64,000 nt of DNA from Branchiostoma floridae (taxonomy: Eukaryota; Chordata; Leptocardii; Amphioxiformes; Branchiostomatidae), in contig NC_049982.1 of the NCBI RefSeq assembly GCF_000003815.2, positions 26,953,229 to 27,017,228 on the forward strand, written 5' to 3'. Position 1 is the stretch's first letter. Each line of letters starts with the position of its first letter. Position numbers and translations under genes: made by a program. Shown piece after piece: positions 47,897 through 60,248 of this stretch. The notes under the pieces were generated by a model that was not told the origin of the DNA, searched no databases, and saw only the letters and a program-made list of their open reading frames with translations.

Positions 47897-49765
47897 GTAA
47901 TGCACCCTGGTATAAGGCCTTATACAGGGGTACATGTATTGCATTGTCAGGATGGACCCTGATATAAGGCGTTATACAGGGGTACATCTATTACATTGTC
48001 AGGATGGACCCTGATATAAGGCCTTATACAGGGGTACATGTATTGCATTGTCAGGATGGACCCTGATATAAGGCCTTATACAGGGGTACATGTATTACAT
48101 TGTTAGGATGGACCCTGATATAAGGCCTTATACAGGGGTACATGTATTGCATTGTCAGGGATGGACCCTGATATAAGGCCTTATACAGGGATACATCTAT
48201 TACATTGTCAGGATGGACCCTGGTATAAGGCGTTATACAGGGGTACATGTATTGCATTGTCAGGATGGACCCTGATATAAGGCCTTATACAGGGGTACAT
48301 GTATTACATTGTCAGGATGGACCCTGATATAAGGCCTTATACAGGGGTACATCTATTACATTGTCAGGATGGACCCTGATATAAGGCCTTATACAGGGGT
48401 ACATGTATTACATTGTCAGGATGGACCCTGATATAAGGCGTTATACAGGGGTACATGTGTTACATTGTCAGGATGGACCCTGATATAAGGCCTTATACAG
48501 GGGTACAAAATGTACATGTATTACATTGTCAGGATGGACCCTGATATAAGGCCTTATACAGGGGTACATGTATTGCATTGTCAGGATGGACCATGATATA
48601 AGGCCTTATACAGGGGTACATGTATTGCATTGTCAGGATGGACCCTGATATAAGGCCTTATACAGGGGTACATGTATTGCATTGTCAGGATGGACCCTGA
48701 TATAAGGCCTTATACAGGGGTACATCTATTACATTGTCAGGATGGACCCTGATATAAGGCCTTATACAGGGGTACATGTATTGCATTGTCAGGATGGACC
48801 CTGATATAAGGCCTTATACAGGGGTACATGTATTGCATTGTCAGGATGGACCCTGATATAAGGCGTTATACAGGGGTACATCTATTACATTGTCAGGATG
48901 GACCCTGATATAAGGCCTTATACAGGGGTACAAAATGTACATGTATTACATTGTCAGGATGGACCCTGATATAAGGCCTTATACAGGGGTACATGTATTA
49001 CATTGTCAGGATGGACCCTGATATAAGGCCTTATACAGGGGTACATGTATTGCATTGTCAGGATGGACCCTGATATAAGGCCTTATACAGGGGTACATGT
49101 ATTACATTGTCAGGATGGACCCTGATATAAGGCCTTATACAGGGGTACATCTATTACATTGTCAGGATGGACCCTGATATAAGGCCTTATACAGGGGTAC
49201 ATGTGTTACATTGTCAGGATGGACCCTGATATAAGGCCTTATACAGGGGTACATGTATTGCATTGTCAGGATGGACCCTGATATAAGGCCTTATACAGGG
49301 GTACATGTATTGCATTGTCAGGATGGACCCTGATATAAGGCCTTATACAGGGGTACATGTATTGCGTTGTCAGGATGGACCCTGATATAAGGCCTTATAC
49401 AGGGGTACATCTATTACATTGTCAGGATGGACCCTGATATAAGGCCTTATACAGGGGTACATGTATTGCATTGTCAGGATGGACCCTGATATAAGGCCTT
49501 ATACAGGGGTACATGTATTGCATTGTCAGGATGGACCCTGATATAAGGCGTTATACAGGGGTACATGTATTGCATTGTCAGGATGGACCCTGATATAAGG
49601 CCTTATACAGGGGTACAAAATGTACATGTATTACATTGTCAGGATGGACCCTGATATAAGGCCTTATACAGGGGTACATGTATTACATCGTCAGGATGGA
49701 CCCTGATATAAGGCCTTATACAGGGGTACATGTATTACATTGTCAGGATGGACCCTGGTATAAGG
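47897..49765. repeat. 52-bp minisatellite, about 36 copies
   Basis: Unit GGATGGACCCTGATATAAGG then CCTTATACAGGGGTACATGT then ATTGCATTGTCA. It contains the perfect 14-bp palindrome TATAAGGCCTTATA; several units carry GGCG, which breaks it. Units at about 48504, 48930 and 49615 have a 10-bp insertion (AAAATGTACA). Homogeneity is very high. Confidence 0.97.
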
Positions 49766-50215
49766 CTCAGGGTGGGGGTACACGAAGGGTACAGAACACC
49801 CCACCGCCCTGAGATAACAATTATATCAGGGCGGGGGTACCCAAAGGGTACAGAACACCCCACAGCCCCGAGATAAGAGTTATCTCAGGCCGGGGGTACC
49901 CACAGTGTACAGAACACCCCACCCCCCTGAGATAACGGTTATCTCAGAGCGGGGGCACCCAAAGGGTATAGAACACCACACCGCCCTGAGATAAGAGTTA
50001 TCCCAGGGCGAGGGTACCCACAGTGTACAGAACACCACACCGCCCTGAGATAAGAGTTATCCCAGGGCGAGGGTACCCACAGTGTACAGAACACCCCACC
50101 CCCCTGAGATAACGGTTATCTCAGAGCGGGGGTACCCGAAGGGTACAGAACACCCCACCGCCCTGAGATAATGGTTATATCAGGGCGGGGGTACCCGCAG
50201 TGTACAGAACATCCC
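49766..50215. repeat. 59-bp GC-rich minisatellite, about 8 copies
   Basis: Unit contains GGGTACAGAACACCCCACC and the hairpin CCCTGAGATAACGGTTATCT with its complement TCAGGGCG. It starts inside a hybrid last 52-bp unit (GGTATAAGGCTCAGGGTGGG). Confidence 0.9.
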
Positions 50216-50405
50216 CTGAGATAATAGTATTTGGGACAGAGGTCAGAGCATGAAAGTCGAACACAGTTATCATTACCAGTCAACTAGCTTTTTAGGCCCT
50301 GAGTGAAATTGTAGGCGTAATAAAGTTATTGTTGTTCTAGTTTTATTTATGAACGAGTATAATGGACCGATCCTGTCGAACGCCATATAGAACAAATAGA
50401 ACCCC

Positions 50406-50488
50406 CTGTTCTATTTCGAACACCTCCGTCAAAAACTGCCCCAGTGGGACAGAATGGCTATTTTTGACGGAGGTGTTCGAAATAGAAC
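50406..50488. repeat. Perfect hairpin, 28-bp arms
   Basis: GTTCTATTTCGAACACCTCC GTCAAAAA is inverted after a 21-bp loop. Possibly a foldback element or a structured RNA. Confidence 0.75.
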
Positions 50489-50927
50489 CATGATCGAAAA
50501 GGGGGTGGGGTTTTGGGAAACTATGATTGTTTACCATACCTAGAATTACATAGTGGGCCCGTTTTATATTTATAAAGAAAAATGCTTCAGTTAAAACTCA
50601 AGACAGTTCACAATCACAGATCTATTATTATCTATTATTGTATTATACTACACAGTTTGTGATGAATAACACTTCTGTATAATGAATAACAGCTTTTGGC
50701 AACACTCTAAATCTACAGTGAAAAAATTAAAGAGATAAAAGGTCAATCTTTGCTGTAAAGAAAACTTGAATCTAACCAAGAAAGGAAAGTCTTATAAGCT
50801 TTTACATTGTTTCACCAAGGAGCTTTTTGGTTTCACAAATGTCCCAGGTACTACTCTTGCTGTATTGGATGCTAAAAGGTCAACTTCCGACCTTGGGGTC
50901 AACATCCTAAAGGCCACAGAAATACTA

Positions 50928-51000
50928 CGATCTGATTGGACCGTCGGATACGCATGCGCACTATGCGGGCGGGACGATTAGAAAAAAGTCGTTACAGAAA
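50928..51000 (+). promoter_or_regulatory. Candidate CpG promoter (CCAAT, NRF-1-like, GC box)
   Basis: Within 60 bp there is an inverted CCAAT (GATTGGACC), an NRF-1-like palindrome (ACGCATGCGCA) and a GC box (GGGCGGGACG). The clustering and local CpG density suggest a TATA-less promoter that could drive plus-strand transcription toward the exon-like pieces at 51859 and 52929. This is motif evidence only. Confidence 0.3.
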
Positions 51001-51858
51001 TGAGATCGGACATGACTACGAGGTTTTACGTATCGCTTTCTACGCTAAAAATGGCACAATGAGTCTGCTATGGTCGGTCAGAAATTTGGGAGAGGCTTGT
51101 AAGTGTTGGGGGGATATGGTGTAAGCTTAAACGGACGGAAAATGATCGTGACTAATGTTTTTGGATGTACGTTTGGCGGCCGCCCCCCTCCCACCCTGGG
51201 CGGCGCACCCCTAACAGGATTACCAACGTGTACTTCGGTGAGTAGAAAATATTATTAGACTGTGCTGTTTTAGTTTAAAGCAAAATGTAGATTCGTTTTT
51301 CCCACTTGTCTAATTTTTTTGACATGTGATCATCAGAAACGCAAATTTGTCTCCAGCTAGCCTGCCCCCCTCCCCCATTAGGAAAATGCCTAATTTTTTG
51401 GACAACAGGCATTTCGTATTAGGTTTTATGAAAATATGCTGCAAAACAGCACTTGAGGGGTGAATAATTGTGCTTTGATATACGACCACGTTAAAACAGC
51501 CTCATTACTCATAATTTGGGTACCTACTGACTGGCACCTGGTGGTTATTATTATAATTTATATACATATTTATATATTTAATTTTCGTTCATTTATTCGT
51601 TCAAATGGCTGGCATCACAGACAGCCAAGGCTGTCAAACTCGTCATGACTATTATTTTTATCAAGGGCTAACCTTTAATAATTTGAACACTGTTCAGTAA
51701 CTGACAGCTATTTGGTCACTAATTTAATATTTGTTTAATACATTTTATATTATATTTCAGGTATGGATTTAAGTCACGGTGTTTATGTATTAAATTCTGG
51801 GTTGACCGGATCTGATTTTGTCATTTGTGTCATCGTTTCCCTTTTTATATGCCTCCAG

Positions 51859-53056
51859 TACAGCTGCAGTAGATACCTCCTTCAGACATGCAGCACAAGT
51901 TGTGAGGGTGGATAGCCAGTCCTGAGTAAAGCAAGCATCAGCCAGAAGTTTAGCTGCTGACTACTTCAATGCTGCTACACACTCCATAGGTAAGACTCAA
52001 GACTACAGTCCTGCATGCTCAATATCATCATTGGCACACTTTAGTGTTTACCGAGGCAGGCCGTTATCATGATTCTGCGTAGTCTGGTTTTAGTTAGCTG
52101 TTGTGATGCGACAAGGCACAACTAAGGTTACCCCAGTTATGTCAAAATCGTGTGACATGTTCCTTGATTGCTGTACATATATATTTTTATTTGTGTCATA
52201 CCTGATAACATTCGATACAGGTGTTCTGGACCGGATGGTACTTTTCTGTATCACACAGGCTTTTTATTTGTATTACACAGGCTTCCATCACTTGAATAGA
52301 GCGGAGTTCTTTTCTTGGAAGTTTTCTCGAATTGATGTTAAACTTAAAGAATAGAGTTGTCGGCACCGACCGTGCAGGGCTGGGACCGAGGGTGATGCAG
52401 AATACACCATGTTTTATTTTGTTTATGACATACCTACCTGAAGAAACACAAGTTTCGATGCGAAACGTGCCAGAGGTTATAAAAACTTTGGTGTCCTCAA
52501 ACAAAAACAGTTACAGCAGCAATTCTAACGTCCGAATCAGATATTCGAATTTTAGACTGTGCCGCTCTAGGTGTGGGAAGAGTGCATAAGTGTTTGACTG
52601 TGTGATAAAAGTTCGAAGCCCGTGTGATGCAGCTTTTTATCACCCGGTCCAGAACACCCCTATCAACCATTATCGCTGCCCAGGTATGACATAAAAGTAA
52701 AATACAACACAATGAATTCGGTATCACCCTCAGTCCCAGCCTTCCCACGGGTCGGATCACTCGACACACTGGCTGGCTGGTACCTAGGCAGATGCGGAAT
52801 ACACTGTGTTGTATTCTACTTTTATCAATCTTCAGTACACATGGGTATTCCCTTCAGACGCAAATTTAGGTAGGCTCGATTTCCACACATAGGTTGATAT
52901 TCTGTGATACTTTTGTTTTATCATGTAGGAACTGGCTCATCACACAAAGGACTCCAAACTCCTGCCAAGGAGTTCAGGATTCAGACACAGAGGAAGGCAG
53001 CCTGTGCTGGTGTGGACACTACACGGAGTGCTTTGCAGCAGAGGACTAGAATATAG
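51859..53056 (+). pseudogene. Candidate two-exon coding remnant with an internal TGA
   Basis: Segment 51859-51989 (acceptor CCTCCAG, donor ATAG then GTAAGA) joined in phase to 52929-53056 (acceptor TTATCATGTAG) reads AVDTSFRHAAQVVRVDSQS, stop, VKQASARSLAADYFNAATHS, then IGTGSSHKGLQTPAKEFRI and on to KAACAGVDTTRSALQQRTRI before TAG. The in-frame TGA at 51923-51925 breaks the first exon. The product is not recognised. It may be a decayed gene, or a non-coding transcript that happens to be open. Confidence 0.25.
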
Positions 53057-54289
53057 ATGAGAATTTGGAGAGGATGTTATAAGTTTACTTACCTGTATTT
53101 AAACATTTGTATCGACAACAACTTTGTTCTTATATCTGATCGCTGTTGGCCTAAGGGCTGCTAACTGACTAAGACCTTCATAGCTTCTGAAAACTTCCAG
53201 TATGAAGTAAGTTGTGTTTCAGTGTTGTGCGATTGTATGAACCATGTGATTATGATTTGTGATACATTTTACATAGTTGTCAGTATTATATTGTACCTAC
53301 ACAGGTCCCATTTGATAATTCCATTTGTACCTGCATATACTGGTGGTATTTTGAACCCTCACTTGCATCTGCCCCTCACCCTTCTCTAAAGAAAAAGGAT
53401 TTCTTAGCCAGATCACTATAGGCTTGTTTTTAATCTGTTATTAATATAGAAATGATAGGTTATGAATTCCCCAATCTGTGAAGTGAAGATAATGATGAAT
53501 TATTGCTTGGATAAACATGCAGCATTACATGATGCTGATAGGATCATGTTGGCAAAGTGTAAAACAATACAGGCCTCACTGAATGTCATATGTCATTTAT
53601 GCATTGCAGTTTTTATTGTCATGTTACTGTTTCTTTCATTCGTCTTGAGTATCTGATTATATAGTGGAACATTTTGATTCATACATTTGTTAACAGTGAC
53701 AGCATAGTTTAGATATTGCACAGAGTATGTGATACAACTGTTTTTATAAAAAAGTACATATATTGCAAATTCTTGCCTGAGGGCTTATTGTATTCTCCAG
53801 GCAGACATGTCAGCTGGATGAAAAAGATAGGAACAAATAAGGTACCATGGGATTTCAGTCTTTTGCAACCTATTCAATTATCTGCCTGCCAGTCAGTTCA
53901 CTCCTTGGCCAACTAACTCCTACTCAAAATTACCATTTGACCAGGCCAGAGTCTGGTAGAAACAAATAGTGTATGGCAAAAGTATTCTTGTATATAATTT
54001 CTAAAGCCTGTTTGTCAGTGCAAAATCACAGAGACTGATGATAGGTTTAGATAGTGTGTGATGATAAACTGATGCTACTTTGTTGAATGTCATTCATGAT
54101 ATATAGCTTGTAAACAGGACAGTTGATTAATGTCCAATCATACTATGAACATTACTTTAAACTTGAATTATAAGAAAAGGTAACAATTGTATATGGTAAA
54201 GCTAGAGCATTTATCTGTTTACCCTTTTGAAAACCTGTCAATGTTGATATGCTTATCCAATAAATATTACTGAGTTCTGCCACAAACCA

Positions 54290-54713
54290 TGTTCTGATTC
54301 AAAATCATGGGTAAATTTGGGTAATTCTTGGAAGTGATCGGTAAACTTCCAGCTAAATGTGGGTAAAGGGGGTAAATATGGCATTGAATATTCTGGTAAA
54401 TGTTTGTATAAATCCGAGGTAAATATGGGTAAATACAGCGATATGAGATATACTCCGCCTGGTAAATGTCGGTAAATGCGCAAAATATATGAGAAATACC
54501 TCGTACGGTAAATCTCGGTAAATACATATTTACACGAACCTGGTAAATGTGGGTAAATCAGGCAAACATTACCCGCTTTACCATGCGGGTAAATGCCTGG
54601 TATATTTGCACCTTTACCGGCGGGTAAATGTCGATAAATCCCGGGTAAATCTAAACTTTACCCGGCTATACATCACATTTACCAATGTGGTAAATTCGAC
54701 TTTTCATGCAGTG
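54290..54713. mobile_element. GGTAAA-rich element with CACTGCATGAAA-type end
   Basis: About 20 GGTAAA words in imperfect 15-30-bp spacing. The right end ATTTACCAATGTGGTAAATT then TTTTCATGCAGTG is the inverse of the end at 47768. The left end is not defined. Confidence 0.5.
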
Positions 54714-56734
54714 ATTAAAAAAAAAACGGACCGGCTCGGGACGCATGACGTCATGGCTCGGCGCATTGGATTTTTTTGTGCCATTATAGTCTCTTGAGGG
54801 GAACGTCACTTTAGAGGTGTACCAGCAGAAACAACATATCACGGGGGGAACTAGCGGGTCTGAACAATGGCATGCAGCGGGGTTTTCATCCTGTCCTACA
54901 TGTATTTCCTTCTCTATGGAACCTCCTTGATTGAAACAGTTAGTTTTCTGGTTGTTTTCTTTGAGTGTAAATGCTGGCATAGTCATTTTATTACTTAGTG
55001 TGATTATATCACCTCTCCTTCCCTTTCCCCTTTTGCAGGTGCTATCCAGCAAACAGAAGCAAAACAAGCAAGCACTAAATAAATTTGTAATTTATGTCAC
55101 CATGGAAGGGAAAAGTTTTTGCAACTGGGTGACAAGTAGTTTATGATCTGAAAATATGCCTTCCAGAAGTGCCAGACTACCCAGTAGTTTTTACAAACTG
55201 GGCTTCAACAAATATGTTCCCTTCTGTGGTTAATGCATATTTAATTTTTCAGTAGAAGTACAGAAGCTGGGGCAGTGTCAATTTTTCCATTTTTAGTTTT
55301 AGTTTTGACCGTACATTTACTTCAACCAAAGGTGGTCCTGGGTCAACTTACCCTTTCCTTTCCCTCCCATCTTTAAAGAAGCCATGATCTATCTTTTTTG
55401 TATCTAGATGCTAACTAGCAACCACAATGCATGCACTAATTGGTGATTAGTGTCATTAGAAGAGAAGAATAGTTGCAATTGGGTGAGAAGTAGTTTATGA
55501 TCTTATGTAATCCCTTACAGAAAACCAGGGAGTTTTTAAACAAAACACCTTGATACCATAAGCATTCAATTTCTGAGCAGACCGACCTAGCCTAAACATT
55601 GCAGCAACCATAGGATACATATTTTTTTGATTAGCATGAAAGTTTATTGGAGTTGGTAAATTGCATACTACTTAACTACTACTGTCAGTGAATAAGTTGC
55701 TTAATGACCAACTCTGGTAAGTTAACTTTCTTGAGTTGGAGAACACGTTATTTGTTTCTCATGATAAACTTTAATCTTTACTATATTTAGTAATACATGT
55801 AGTTTTTACTCTAAGGACCTTTTTCTTTCCTTTTCTAATGGGCTACCCTAGGCCTGTCGCAAGTGCTAACAGGAGGGGTAGTCCCAAGAAAAAAATACTA
55901 TATATAGAAGTGGTGTAAAAACTTTAAACAGAAAAGGTCGCAAAAAAACAACGAAAAAACCATGGCCGATTCAACAGCTTAAAAATGACTCCAAAAACTA
56001 AAAACTAAGTGTAAGTAGGTATATTTACTTGATACATGATAGCCTATTCTTGGCCTGTTTTGTGCATAATTGCCGCTTCTGGGCTAAACAGTCTTCACAC
56101 ATTGGTGTAAAATTTCACACATTGGTGTAAAACTAAAAACATTGTACATGCATCTGTTTTGTTTGCTCTGAGTCCATTGCCTTTTGTGTACTAATTTCCT
56201 GGTTTGCTGTTTTCTTCAAGCAGAGGTTTATATGGAGGGTTTATGAAATGTAACCAAGGACGTCCTTGATTTCACCAAGAAAGTCATCAACCTATAACCT
56301 TCTTGATATAGCAACCTCCAGCTTGTCCTGGCTTTGTAAATTATCAGGTTCTGTTTTTGTCTGCCAGCAAGTTAAATCGTACCATGGGTGGTGAGCATAC
56401 CTGAATGTTTAAATTAAACTTCCTGAATATGTAATGTCTTTTTCAAAGTTCTTGAATGCACTTATTCAGAATCTATCAAGCAGATGAAATGTAATACCTT
56501 CATGCATTAAAATCTTGAAAGTACCTGCTGATCGATAGTATCCAAAAAACTTTTACAGGACTGGAAGTGCTAAAAAAGTTTTTAATGTTTTTGCCAGTAC
56601 TTTACAAAATCCGTGTCACAGTTTGCCCTGTCATATATATGCAGGTAACGTCATTGACTTGCTTCCAAGAAAATTTGATCTGATGTAACAGTGGGGTTCA
56701 AGCGCTGCCAAACTGAACACGCCAACAGCTCTGA

Positions 56735-56815
56735 GCTTTTGGCATTGTGGTATGCACGTTGGATTTGTGATCACTGTGCCGGCCCATGTTTGATCCTGGT
56801 GTCGGCATGTTGTTT
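56735..56815 (+). mobile_element. Possible tRNA-derived SINE
   Basis: GGCATTGTGGTATGCACG and CCATGTTTGATCCTGGTG are spaced like A and B boxes; weaker than the other copies. Confidence 0.35.
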
Positions 56816-57103
56816 CTTCTGTTACTTACTCCTTTGATTTGAAATTTTGACCATCATAAGATAAAGACTTGAGTTGCAATGTGATGAAAAAGGCCATGAA
56901 GCTGTTATGTTTAATATGAATTAAGGAAACATTAGACAAAAGTTTGTTCCAGAGAATATTTCCAGGTTCCAAATCCTGTTAATAAAAATAGGGCCAATAC
57001 AAGCTTAGAACATGGCCATCTTTCCTCAGCCAATCAGGAGCGAGTATTTCTTGTGACTATATCCACATAGTATGGTGTCCCTAGGGGTAGGGGTGTACTA
57101 AGT

Positions 57104-57137
57104 AACGAATAAATTGACTAAGTTGGAGACGCCCACC
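57104..57137. repeat. 34-bp dispersed repeat, copy 1
   Basis: AACGAATAAATTGACTAAGT then TGGAGACGCCCACC is identical at 58591-58624; GGTAGGGGTGTAC precedes both copies. Confidence 0.85.
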
Positions 57138-57789
57138 ATTCAACTGAATGGTCTCCCTTGGGGTAGGGGTGGCCTAGCTCTAAATGTTATTCAGTAGATT
57201 TCTAGCGAGGTCAACGCCCATGAAGCCGGTTCTTTCAAATGCAGAGTAACCAATTAACACCAGACCGGTGGCACGCGGGGGCCAGGGAGGAGTGTTTCAC
57301 ACCTATTGTCCGTCGATTACTAGCTGTTAAATACCGTCAATACATTACAAAGGCCATCTTTGTGGGGGTTCCTTTAGTTTGCAGCATGTATTTTTGTGAG
57401 CTGGTCCCTTTAAATACTGGTAATATATAGAATAGAAGTACGGACTGAAGAATCAACTTACTACAGCCGTTGCACATGGGTCTTTAGAAACGTCTTTTTA
57501 CCTTATTACAAGATCCAAGTTGTGAGTTGTAGAACTACGTGCTGTTTTTACTATATATTTTACAGAAATAACAACAATGTAAAATGTGACACATGTTACA
57601 CTAGCCCAAAACTTTACACACATCATTGCAAAATGCATGCATGATAGCATGCCATATTATGACCGTGTACTATTTAGTACATCTACTGGCTCAACATAGG
57701 TAAGTATACAACTTCTTAGGAAATATGGATACAGTACATTTGATTATAACAATACAAGTGCTAATACTAACTTACCGGTGACCTCTTTA

Positions 57790-57979
57790 TAGTCTCCAAG
57801 CAGACCCTACGGTGCCTTAGAAATAGTATATAAGCTGGCAAAGGAGTATAGCCGGCCAAAGGGAGATAGCCGGCTAAGGGAGTCAAACGGGCACCTGGTG
57901 CCGGTATACCAAGTCCCTGGCCAGCTTTGATACTATAATTTCTAACTTCTAAGGCACCGTAGGGTCTGCTTGGAGACTA
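57790..57979. mobile_element. 190-bp TIR element (TAGTCTCCAAGCAGACCC), 9-bp TSD
   Basis: Perfect 30-bp inverted ends begin TAGTCTCCAAGCAGACCC. ACCTCTTTA is duplicated exactly at 57781-57789 and 57980-57988. The interior has AGCCGGC words. Confidence 0.9.
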
Positions 57980-58103
57980 ACCTCTTTATAACGAGGCCAT
58001 ACAGCCGGCTCATCACAAAAGTACCTGTGACTTATGGCGGAAGAGAAGGGTCTACTGTACTTTTAATTCTACTAAATTCAATAATTCAATAAAATCACAT
58101 TGA

Positions 58104-58391
58104 TCATTTATATCTGTGTCCATTCTTAGGGCTAACCCAAGTCACTTCCTCGTCACAATTTTTACACGTTGTGGAGGCTTCTGTAGCTTCTTGACACAAA
58201 CTTAGTTCGACGTTCCACAGTTGTCGCAACGGGCGCGTAGCGACCGCTCCATTAGCGCGAGCGCAGCACCATTGAAAGTGTAAAACTTCATCTCTACAGT
58301 CCCTCCGCTTTTTGATCATCCAACTTTCAAAGTTAACTATATTCAAGCTGATCGATCTAGACGTACGGAAGAACTCAAAACAGCAACTCAA
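58104..58391 (-). CDS. Weak hypothetical ORF, possibly a first exon
   Basis: 95 open codons begin MSCCFEFFRTSRSISL and end VSPKNGHRYK, with a Cys pair (CKNCDEE). Local CpG content is raised and CCAAT motifs (minus-strand GGACCAATC near 58520, GCCAATGG near 58470) lie upstream. There is no recognised domain and no clear splice signal, so this is at best a candidate. Confidence 0.15.
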   Translation of the reverse strand: MSCCFEFFRTSRSISLNIVNFESWMIKKRRDCRDEVLHFQWCCARANGAVATRPLRQLWNVELSLCQEATEASTTCKNCDEEVTWVSPKNGHRYK

Positions 58392-58590
58392 ATGCGCTTG
58401 GGTTGAGTGTAGGACATTTACATGAAACTAGATGGCTACAAGAGGTGCAATTAGCCCGTAACTAGGCTGCCATTGGCTAATTGTCGACGGCGGTCAGTGA
58501 CCTGATAGCAGTCATCTGATTGGTCCTCGCTAGAAACCGTCGGAAATCTAGTGCATATCAAATAGTGTACACGGTAGGGGTGTACCAACC

Positions 58591-58624
58591 AACGAATAAA
58601 TTGACTAAGTTGGAGACGCCCACC
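58591..58624. repeat. 34-bp dispersed repeat, copy 2
   Basis: Identical to 57104-57137. Confidence 0.85.
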
Positions 58625-59187
58625 TTTCTCATGCAAATAAAAGCAATTAAAGAATTAACAAAAAGGGAAACAGCAAATCAACCTATGTTACTGAACATCT
58701 TTATTCATAACATAAACAAAGGAAATTCTTACGATCATGAAAGAAAGTCAGAAAACGAACAAGACAATAATAAAGAGTTTCTTGTAACAGGAAAATGTAC
58801 AAACAGCGTTACATCAAACTTTCAAAGACATGAAAAATATAACCTCCTTGGTTACATCAAGCTAGGGAACAGGCTCCAAGATAGTAAAGAAAAACTAGTA
58901 GAGATGCTACATAAAAACATGCGAGTTAAATTGATCAAAACGATCAATACTTCCATAAACGAGAAACAAACTAAAAATGCAGGAAGATAATGCATGATGT
59001 GGTCTACCAGGAACGGGTCAAACTGGGAACAGGACAGCTCGTCAGAACGGTTGCTCCAGCAGGGCGAATTAAATGGGGGAGGAGGCAGCGACATCGGCCG
59101 GTCTGTCTGGCAAGAACTGGTTAGGATCAAAACTACAGAACAGTTTGGCAGAGATGCCACCATGCTGCAGCAAAACGTTTTACACCA

Positions 59188-59407
59188 GCTCGAGCTGGAA
59201 CTCAGACATGTCGGGTTGTGTACGGAACTCGCCTGAACATACTGTGAAAACGGCTGAACATACTCGAGAAAATGGGCCTCCAAGACATGCCACGTCCTGC
59301 TCATTTGAGGTCAGGTTGGGAACTGGGAATGATCTGACATGCACCCACAGAACAATGGCATTGTGGTGCAAAAAAGTGTTGTAAAACCAGACATGAATTT
59401 CACACAA
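59188..59407 (-). CDS. Candidate last coding exon, unknown gene
   Basis: The minus strand is open for about 75 codons and ends RTQPDMSEFQLELV then TAA at 59190-59188. An AATAAA on the same strand lies near 58707-58702, which would make 58690-59187 its 3' UTR. An overlapping minus frame (59304-58852) is also open, so the true frame is uncertain. The product is not recognised. Upstream exons may be in or beyond the gap at 59587-59686. Confidence 0.2.
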
Positions 59408-59586
59408 GCCTCATGAGGAAAGGTGTGAGGCGCCATCACCAGGGTCATGAATGGGAAATAGGAGAAGAATATAGCCTGTCTGTTCACTTGCTAGGAAAAC
59501 AAACTGCATGTTTCTAATGACTAAAAAAGTGTATTTTGCTTCGGAAAGATGGCCATGTTCTAAGTCAGATAGATCCTGGTAGTGGC

Positions 59587-59686
59587 NNNNNNNNNNNNNN
59601 NNNNNNNNNNNNNNNNNNNNNNNNNNNNNNNNNNNNNNNNNNNNNNNNNNNNNNNNNNNNNNNNNNNNNNNNNNNNNNNNNNNNNN
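59587..59686. other. Assembly gap (100 N)
   Basis: Placeholder gap. Confidence 1.
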
Positions 59687-60248
59687 TGATCTATCTATTA
59701 CAAGGAGTATCCTCTTTAACCAATCCTGTAATTATGCGCTACTGTAATGCAGGGTCAAACTAGGTCAGCTATTGTCTTTAAAATGTGCAAAGTAATTGTA
59801 GCTGAACCAACTGTCCCACAGGGAATATCTTGAGACCCGGCTACCCCAATGCTCAGAGATTAGCTGTAAAGCTGAGGTCCTTGGGTCCACTATTACTGGT
59901 TTAAGAAATTTCAGAGGAATTACAGAAGCCTGAAAATTCACCGGGATGGATTACATGATTCAAAATGGTGAAACCAAATGGGTACAATATCATCAACGTT
60001 GCATCCAACCCTGAGATAAACACTTCTTTGAGAAGTTGGATAACTTGGAAGTTGAAAAAAAATTAATTCAATTCAATTTTAACTTGACAATCATTACTTT
60101 GACCCCCATGTACAGCCAAACCTTCATCTGTTGTCCTCACAATTATTGAATGAATGAAAGACCTTTATTGTACACATTCATGCCTCAACAGGCTAGGTAC
60201 AGGTCACTGATAACAGACATGACAGACATATGCATAGACAACAAGATA

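Larger units (their letters stand above)
53060..57100. other. No gene recognised apart from listed repeats
   Basis: Short ORFs only. 55860-55970 is A-rich. Nothing else could be supported. Confidence 0.45.

Noticed and set aside
48051-48257. ORF MQYMYPCITPYTRVHP... as a gene
   Set aside because: It is a translation of the 52-bp minisatellite.
47897-50215. CRISPR array
   Set aside because: Units are contiguous tandem repeats with no unique spacers, in a eukaryotic genome.
58520-58990. 156-codon plus-strand ORF
   Set aside because: AT-rich Lys/Asn-biased composition, overlaps a likely minus-strand 3' UTR with AATAAA, and the 5' part is a dispersed 34-bp repeat.
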